Below, in pieces: positions 35,602 to 40,578 of a DNA stretch of 40,578 nt. This DNA comes from Deltaproteobacteria bacterium (lineage in GTDB: Bacteria > Myxococcota_A > Polyangia > HGW-17 > JAJRWW01), in contig JAOZUO010000065.1 of the NCBI GenBank assembly GCA_029938605.1, forward strand, positions 1 to 40,578. Reading direction: 5' to 3'. The first letter of the stretch is position 1, and every line of letters begins with the position of its first letter. Under the pieces are notes generated by a model that ran no database searches, had not been told where the DNA came from, and saw nothing but the letters and a program-made list of their open reading frames with translations. The position numbers and the translations under genes are program-made.

Positions 35602-37305
35602 GTGAGATATTGTTCATTACGTTTCATCAGGTTTGTGGATCTTTTCGGCCTTGCCTGGGCATTGGTACTTTTCGCCCCGACCGGCTGCGATGACGGCGGC
35701 AATCCAGCCACGGTCACCAGCATCAACGATCTGGTGGACCAGAACCAGGAGTTCGAGCTGTTGCCCGAGCAGCCGGTGACCCTGGTCTCCGAAGAGCAGG
35801 TCGGCGAATCCTGGACCGACTCCCAGACCATTCAGGACGCCGACGGCGAGACGGAGGTCACCACCACCTGGATCGTGAAGCGCGAGCGGTATAGCGCCCT
35901 TACCCACCCGGACAAGTTCGTGCTGTACAACGTCAACGCCTCGGTCCTGTGGCCGGGGAATCTGATCCAGGGCAGCTCCATCGCCAGCGGCGCCATGAAC
36001 CCGATCCCGATCACCGGCTCCTCGCGCAGCCCCGTCACCATCTTTCTGTCCATCGTCACCGGCGGCGGAGGCGACTACTCCGAGACCGTGGAAAACCCCA
36101 CCGGTTCGGCCATCTTTGACGCCATGAACCGCATCGTCGGCCAGCACTACGGAACCATTCCGGGGCAGGCGTCCTTGGACATATCGCGGGTCTACAACAT
36201 GAACCACGTGATGTTCAAAATGAACGCCGGCTACTCCGCGCTCGCCTCGGAGGTCGGCGGCGCCTTGGGCATCGATTGGAGTCAGGAGCGTCAGCGGGTG
36301 ATGGTGAAGTTCGCCCAGCAGTACTACTCCATGGCCTACGATACGCCCCAGAACGCCGAGGCCGTTTTCGCGAACCAGGTATCTGCCACCGATCTCGCTC
36401 CCTTCACCTCTGCGGCCAACCCCGTATGCTACGTCGACGCGGTGACCTACGGCCGGGTATTTTACTTTGTCTACGAGTCTGACGATAGCAGTCTCAACCT
36501 GGAGACCAGCCTGAACGTCGCCTTCAATGGGCTGGGATCGACGAACGTCGAGGCCGAAGCGGCCTACAACAATGTGGTCCAGAACTCCACGGTGAAAGTG
36601 TTCGCCATGGGGGGCAACATTCAGGATGCGCTGACCGTGGCCACGGATTTCGGCGCCCTCAACGACTACCTGCTCGACGGCGCCGCGTTCTCGGTCGACT
36701 CCCCGGGGGTCCCCATCTCCTATACCATCCGGTATCTCAAGAACGCCAACATGGTGCGTATGAACAACACGCTGGAGTACGAGGTGGACCAGGCCGAGCC
36801 GGTGGGACAGCCCACCTCGGTCACCACCTCGAGCACTGTGAATGTGTACCTGCACGCCCTAGAGGCGCTGGCCCAGGACGATGGGCTCATGGGCGGGGGC
36901 TCGGAAGGAGCCATCGGCGTGCGGGTCTCACGCTTCGAAAGCGGTGTGCTGATCCAGCAGTACGATACCGGCACGATCGCCGTCTTTGAGCAGGGCGAAT
37001 TTGTTCCAGGGGCCATGCGCATCCTAGACCTGAATATTCCGGCCTTCGATGTGGACCTCCGCACGGGCAACAAGATCGTCCTAGAGGCCTACGGCTGGGA
37101 ATCGGACACCGACAACCACGTCTTCACTCTGGCCAAGGAGTTCGTGTACACCTACCAGCCCATCGGAAACACCTGGATGCTCACACCCGATCATGTGCAG
37201 GACGTGAACCAGGAGCTGTACTTCCGGTACCAGCACAACGGCGATGAGTTCATCGAGTTCAAGCTGGGCGTGTCCGTCTCCGTGGACGGCAACCTCCTCC
37301 CCTGA
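35602..37305 (+). CDS. Cholesterol-dependent cytolysin-like lipoprotein
   Basis: 567 aa from a GTG with AGGAAAGGA upstream. Signal peptide with lipobox APTGC (Cys29). Residues ~105-400 follow the thiol-activated cytolysin pattern in order: FVLYNVNASVLWPGNLIQGS, PIPITGSSRSPVTIF, FAQQYYSMAYDTP, NPVCYVDAVTYGRVFYFVYES, YNNVVQNSTVKVFAMGGN, and PISYTIRYLKNANMVRMNNTLEYE (371-394). In that family these form the core that unfolds into a beta-barrel pore, and the Gly-Gly of AMGGN matches the conserved hinge glycines. The C-terminal ~165 residues are a different beta-rich region; the Trp-rich undecapeptide (ECTGLAWEWWR) of classical members is absent. Lipid anchoring is unusual for a toxin. Pore formation, target and release are inference. 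Confidence 0.82.
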   Translation: MRYCSLRFIRFVDLFGLAWALVLFAPTGCDDGGNPATVTSINDLVDQNQEFELLPEQPVTLVSEEQVGESWTDSQTIQDADGETEVTTTWIVKRERYSALTHPDKFVLYNVNASVLWPGNLIQGSSIASGAMNPIPITGSSRSPVTIFLSIVTGGGGDYSETVENPTGSAIFDAMNRIVGQHYGTIPGQASLDISRVYNMNHVMFKMNAGYSALASEVGGALGIDWSQERQRVMVKFAQQYYSMAYDTPQNAEAVFANQVSATDLAPFTSAANPVCYVDAVTYGRVFYFVYESDDSSLNLETSLNVAFNGLGSTNVEAEAAYNNVVQNSTVKVFAMGGNIQDALTVATDFGALNDYLLDGAAFSVDSPGVPISYTIRYLKNANMVRMNNTLEYEVDQAEPVGQPTSVTTSSTVNVYLHALEALAQDDGLMGGGSEGAIGVRVSRFESGVLIQQYDTGTIAVFEQGEFVPGAMRILDLNIPAFDVDLRTGNKIVLEAYGWESDTDNHVFTLAKEFVYTYQPIGNTWMLTPDHVQDVNQELYFRYQHNGDEFIEFKLGVSVSVDGNLLP

Positions 37306-37361
37306 CCACGAAGCCCCAACATCAGCACCCACGCTCCCCCTGGTCCACCATCACTACGCCA

Positions 37362-38432
37362 CTACTTGTTGTAGGTACGGATCTGGTCCAGGGTCTTTTT
37401 CTGGGAGTAGGCCACCAGACCTTCGGGATCGGGGGTTCCGACGGACAGGAGCAGGACGACCCGCTCGTCTGGATCCAGGTCGAGCAACCGGGTGATCTTC
37501 TTTTCCCGGGTCCAGATGTCCGGCCAGTTGAGGGAGCAGGAGCTCAGCCCGAGGGTCTCCAGGGCGAACATCAGGCTCATGGCGGCCAAGCTACCGTCGA
37601 TGTAGATGAGGTGCCGGTCCCGGGGGTTGAAGTAGGCGCGCAGGCGCCCCACGACGGCGATGATCATGGGGATGTTGTGGCCAAAGCCCGCGGTCCCCAT
37701 GGGAAGCTCCGCCAGGGCTGCCACCTGGTTGGGATCGTCGAAGATGCGGAACAGGAAGGGTTGGCGGTTGCAGGCGGAGGGCGCCTGGGCGGCCACGAGG
37801 ATTGCCTGGTCTACGAGATTGCGGTCCACCGGCTCAGAGCGATACCAACGGACGGAGCGGCGCTGCTTGGCCAGGGCGACCATCTGGTCGTAGCTCACGG
37901 GGGGCTGGTCCCCCAGCTCGCGGTGGTAGGGCTTGGAGTCTCCGCCCGACAGGCGGCCCGTGTCCAGGTCTTCGAAACGCTTACGCAGCCGGTCGATCAG
38001 CGGATGTGAGCCCGTCACCTCGAAGTACTCGGCGATCACGTCGTGCGCCCACTGCCACTCCAGGCGGTCCGTATCCGATTCGTCGGCGAGGCAGCGCACC
38101 GTGGCCTGCGCGAAGACCTCCATGGTGGCCTCGATGTAGTCCAGCGCGAAGATGTCCCGCCTCGGACGCATGAGGAGACCCTTCTCCAGGCGGTGGGTGT
38201 TCCGACGCAGGAGGTAGCGGTTGACCTGTTGCCCCCGTTCGTTTTCGCGGTAGCGCTTGATCCCGGCGAGCACCGCCCGGTGCTCACGGTCGAAGGCGCC
38301 GGGGAGCAGCCCGTAGCGGAGCTTGGCCCGCCAGGTGGGGTTTCGGTTCACCAGCCGGTACGCACGGCTCAGCCACGACGGGGGCCTCGCCTGCGCCTCA
38401 CCGGTCGGTCCGGGGTCTACGTCTTCGCTCAT
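37362..38432 (-). CDS. Nitroreductase-family protein in polysaccharide operon
   Basis: 356 aa. The C-terminal ~180 residues are a nitroreductase (FMN) fold: MVALAKQRRSVRWYRSEPVD, VAAQAPSACNRQPFLFRIFDD, GHNIPMIIAVVG, YIDGSLAAMSLMFALETLGLSSCSLNW, and VVLLLSVGTPDPEG. The N-terminal ~170 residues are helical and basic (NTHRLEKGLLMRPRRDIFALDYI), an extension I recall from nitroreductase-like proteins in capsule and exopolysaccharide clusters. The usual reaction is NAD(P)H-dependent reduction with FMN; a role in modifying a surface sugar is suggested only by context. It starts 23 nt after the flippase stop. Confidence 0.85.
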   Translation of the reverse strand: MSEDVDPGPTGEAQARPPSWLSRAYRLVNRNPTWRAKLRYGLLPGAFDREHRAVLAGIKRYRENERGQQVNRYLLRRNTHRLEKGLLMRPRRDIFALDYIEATMEVFAQATVRCLADESDTDRLEWQWAHDVIAEYFEVTGSHPLIDRLRKRFEDLDTGRLSGGDSKPYHRELGDQPPVSYDQMVALAKQRRSVRWYRSEPVDRNLVDQAILVAAQAPSACNRQPFLFRIFDDPNQVAALAELPMGTAGFGHNIPMIIAVVGRLRAYFNPRDRHLIYIDGSLAAMSLMFALETLGLSSCSLNWPDIWTREKKITRLLDLDPDERVVLLLSVGTPDPEGLVAYSQKKTLDQIRTYNK

Positions 38433-38455
38433 GGGGGGCCTGTTTTGCGTACCTA

Positions 38456-39310
38456 TCAGCGTCGAGACTGAGTGATGAACTCCAACCGCATCCAGCCACG
38501 CACAATGGACCAGTGGTCGGCGGTAATCAAGCCCAAGACCCGGCCCGCCACCGTGAAGACCACCGCGAAGGCCGTCGCGGCAAGCCCCATGGCCAGGGGG
38601 CGTGAGAGGTCGCTGAGTCCGAATCGGCGCAAGGCGTAGGTGCCCGCTGCCACCACAAGGGCCAGGAGGAACACCTGGAGGTAGTGGCGCAGGGGGACGA
38701 CGTTGGCCATGGAGGTCTTCAGGTGGCGGGCGATGCGTCGGAGGTAGAGAAACACCACCATGAACATGGCCAGCAGCAGCGGGAGGACGAGGGCCAGGAA
38801 GCCCCCCACGCCGTTCATGATGCTGAAGACTGCCGATTGCCGGGCGCGGTCGTTGACCAGCAGTACATTCGGCGCCAGGGCCGTGGGCAGCTCCAGCACC
38901 ACCACCAGGGCCAAAACGGGCAGCAACTGCGCCACGGTGTCTCTGGACGCCGGTTCCCAGCCCCCCAAGATCCAGGGGATGGCCAAGCTTACTCCCACCA
39001 TGAGGAGGCCGGCCCCAAGTCCCATCACCGCCAGCAGCGTCGCGGTCTGGAGGACGAAGGCCCGCCTGACTCCGGCGCTCAGTCGTTCGTAGAAGTAAAA
39101 TACGCTCTCGGGCAGGCCGAAGACGGCCAGAAAACGCGCGGTTTGATAGATCACCAGGACCAGGGCGATGATGGCAACGTCGTGCTTGGGCAGCAGCCTC
39201 GCCAGGGTCACCACCGCCGCCAACTCGATGAGAGCGGTGGCCACGTTGGAGACCACTACCACTGCCACCTTGTTGCTTAGCGCACAGACGTCCAGCTCGC
39301 TCATAGCCAT
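38456..39310 (-). CDS. Shortened polysaccharide flippase (Wzx/MATE-like)
   Basis: 284 aa, mostly membrane helices. The N-terminal part (NKVAVVVVSNVATALIELAAVVTLARLLPKHD, ALVLVIYQTARFLAVFGLPESVFYFYERL) is typical of O-antigen/exopolysaccharide flippases, which move lipid-linked sugar units across the inner membrane. Full-length members have ~12-14 helices in 420-500 aa. Here the sequence runs from MNGVGGFLALVLPLLLA (~residue 175) straight into MFMVVFLYLRRIARHLKTS, which looks like the last third of the family, so about 140-170 residues appear to be missing in frame. It may not be functional. Confidence 0.68.
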   Translation of the reverse strand: MAMSELDVCALSNKVAVVVVSNVATALIELAAVVTLARLLPKHDVAIIALVLVIYQTARFLAVFGLPESVFYFYERLSAGVRRAFVLQTATLLAVMGLGAGLLMVGVSLAIPWILGGWEPASRDTVAQLLPVLALVVVLELPTALAPNVLLVNDRARQSAVFSIMNGVGGFLALVLPLLLAMFMVVFLYLRRIARHLKTSMANVVPLRHYLQVFLLALVVAAGTYALRRFGLSDLSRPLAMGLAATAFAVVFTVAGRVLGLITADHWSIVRGWMRLEFITQSRR

Positions 39311-39340
39311 CGCGCCTGTTTGTGAATTAATCCTGAACGG

Positions 39341-40486
39341 TCAATCGCCGCTACGCACGCAGCGCAGCACATCTTGCCTCATCTGCTCGGAATTTTGCAG
39401 TTGCCGGGCCGCGGCATCCCGCAGTCGTCCCACGCGCTCGTCGCGCTCGGGCCCCTCCAGCATGGCGGCGAGCTTGTTCTCCAGGGTCTCGTCGTCCACG
39501 TCCGGCCCCACCAGGTGATCTTCGCAGCCGAAGTCCTCCATGAGGTGCTGGTACTTGTGGCTCCAGCTCGTGGCCATGGCCGGCACCGCCGCTGACATGG
39601 CGTTGACCAGCCCGTGGAATCGCGAGCTCACCACCGCTTGGCATTGACCGATGAGCCCCTTGAGGCGCAGGGGATGGTGTTCCCGCCGCGTGGGCACGGG
39701 GTGGGGGAGCTCCCGGTTGATGGCCGCGGCCAGGGCGCCGTCCCCCCGGGAATGGAGGATGAGCAGGGGCTCGGACCGCCGCTCCATGAGGATCCGTGCG
39801 ATGCGCGAAAAGAGCCCCAGATACTCCTGTCGCGAGGCCGCGCCCGTTTGCAGCATTTTCTTGTTGGGGATCAACCCCACAGTGCGGCCCACCATGTGTT
39901 CGGGCAGCGGCGGATCGGGCGGCACTCCCTCGAGCGCGTGGGTGAAGTCGTTGGACTGGTGCACATGATCCTGGCTGCCCCCCACCGCACGTACCGCCTC
40001 CAGTGACGTCGAATCCCTCGCGTACACCAGGTCCGCAATGCTCACCAGCTCCGCCAGCGCGGATCGCACCTCGGGGTTCTGGACGGGGCCCAGGGCTTGA
40101 GGCAGCAGAATGATCTTGGCGCCGTGGGCCTTGAGGCGTCCATAGTAGGCCACCGCCATGCGCGCGTTCCTGGGTCCCCAGCTATCCCCATAGGCGAACC
40201 CCGACGCATCCAGCACCAGGTCGATCTCCGCCGCCCGCGCCACGCTAGACGGAAAAAACGGCGGCACCATTCGCGCCAGCAGATCCGCCTGGGTCCCCAT
40301 GGCGTGCACCCAGGGCAGCAAATCCAACCGCAGCTCCCGACGGGTAGCCCCCGTGGCGCAGCGCCGCGCCACCGCGAAGCGCCAGGCCTCGCACCCGGGT
40401 TCGGAACGCAGCCGGTCCAGGATGGCCCGCATCATCAACTGGGCGCCCTGGTTCCCCGAAGTGGTGTTCCGGATCTCGACGCGCAT
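39341..40486 (-). CDS. Polysaccharide pyruvyl transferase-like protein
   Basis: 381 aa from the ATG; a GTG one codon earlier (40489) is the alternative. Family features are MRVEIRNTTSGNQGAQLMMRAILD at the start, LVLDASGFAYGD, KIILLPQALGPVQN, LVYARDSTSLEAVR, and the C-terminal VVSSRFHGLVNAMSAAVPAMATSWSHKY. Members transfer pyruvate from phosphoenolpyruvate onto sugars of surface polysaccharides or act as related glycosyltransferase-fold enzymes. It is the first gene of a minus-strand operon with the flippase (30 nt on) and nitroreductase. Confidence 0.87.
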   Translation of the reverse strand: MRVEIRNTTSGNQGAQLMMRAILDRLRSEPGCEAWRFAVARRCATGATRRELRLDLLPWVHAMGTQADLLARMVPPFFPSSVARAAEIDLVLDASGFAYGDSWGPRNARMAVAYYGRLKAHGAKIILLPQALGPVQNPEVRSALAELVSIADLVYARDSTSLEAVRAVGGSQDHVHQSNDFTHALEGVPPDPPLPEHMVGRTVGLIPNKKMLQTGAASRQEYLGLFSRIARILMERRSEPLLILHSRGDGALAAAINRELPHPVPTRREHHPLRLKGLIGQCQAVVSSRFHGLVNAMSAAVPAMATSWSHKYQHLMEDFGCEDHLVGPDVDDETLENKLAAMLEGPERDERVGRLRDAAARQLQNSEQMRQDVLRCVRSGD

Positions 40487-40578
40487 CACAGATCCCGCGG
40501 CCGATTCAACGGCCTTCTAAGGCCAATGCCGGTCAGATAAGGGGATTGTTCGATCATTTCGACCCCTTGGTGATCGGG

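Overview
The window looks like chromosomal DNA of a high-GC, Gram-negative, Myxococcota-type (former deltaproteobacterial) bacterium. This is inferred from gene content: an MYXO-CTERM-like C-terminal tail, Cys-rich CGNGxxDxGExCDDGN (DUF4215-type) lipoproteins, two membrane-anchored Hanks-type Ser/Thr kinases, DNRLRE, fibro-slime, PEGA and lamin-tail-like domains, and many lipoproteins with Asn-rich or Asp/Gly-rich spacers after the lipobox. No rRNA, tRNA or CRISPR array was seen.

Layout. 1-1641: 3' part of a multidomain deoxyribose-phosphate aldolase (flavoprotein-like domain, Cys motif, DeoC), entering from the left. 1817-11438: exported proteins, namely an atypical S41 protease, four lipoproteins of unknown role, an MYXO-CTERM-like surface protein and a PL14-like polysaccharide-lyase lipoprotein. 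11518-14561: a truncated CreD-like membrane protein divergent from an APC transporter fused to two UspA domains. 14788-16408: a RelE/YafQ-type toxin-antitoxin pair with a clear promoter, a Cys-rich PAS protein and an ArsR-like remnant closed by a strong terminator. 16462-19175: a FemAB/GNAT-like acyltransferase gene broken by a group II intron with its reverse transcriptase/maturase. 19207-21070: a small His/Ser/Arg-rich protein and a von Willebrand A lipoprotein.

21236-26320: a same-strand signalling cluster with an AAA+ ATPase resembling sigma-54 activators but without the GAFTGA loop, a transmembrane kinase, a small QGYP-repeat membrane protein translationally coupled to it, and a two-helix membrane protein. 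26383-34143 (minus strand): a mosaic DUF4215/DNRLRE lipoprotein behind a TetR-like operator, a TPR/PEGA membrane protein, two large Cys-rich surface lipoproteins and a second transmembrane kinase. 34278-35264: a Na+/Ca2+ exchanger-family antiporter. 35602-37305: a lipoprotein related to cholesterol-dependent cytolysins. 37362-40486: a minus-strand surface-polysaccharide operon (pyruvyl-transferase-like, shortened flippase, nitroreductase-like).

Themes. Most products are predicted to act at or outside the membrane, with the kinases and the AAA+ protein as likely signal processors. Short coding tandem repeats recur in unrelated genes, most strikingly a (Gly-Val/Ala/Leu)n, G-quadruplex-capable tract found in both the aldolase and the AAA+ gene. 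The items most worth follow-up are the cytolysin-like lipoprotein, the aldolase fusion, the AAA+/kinase cluster, the intron-broken gene and the shared Gly-X tracts.
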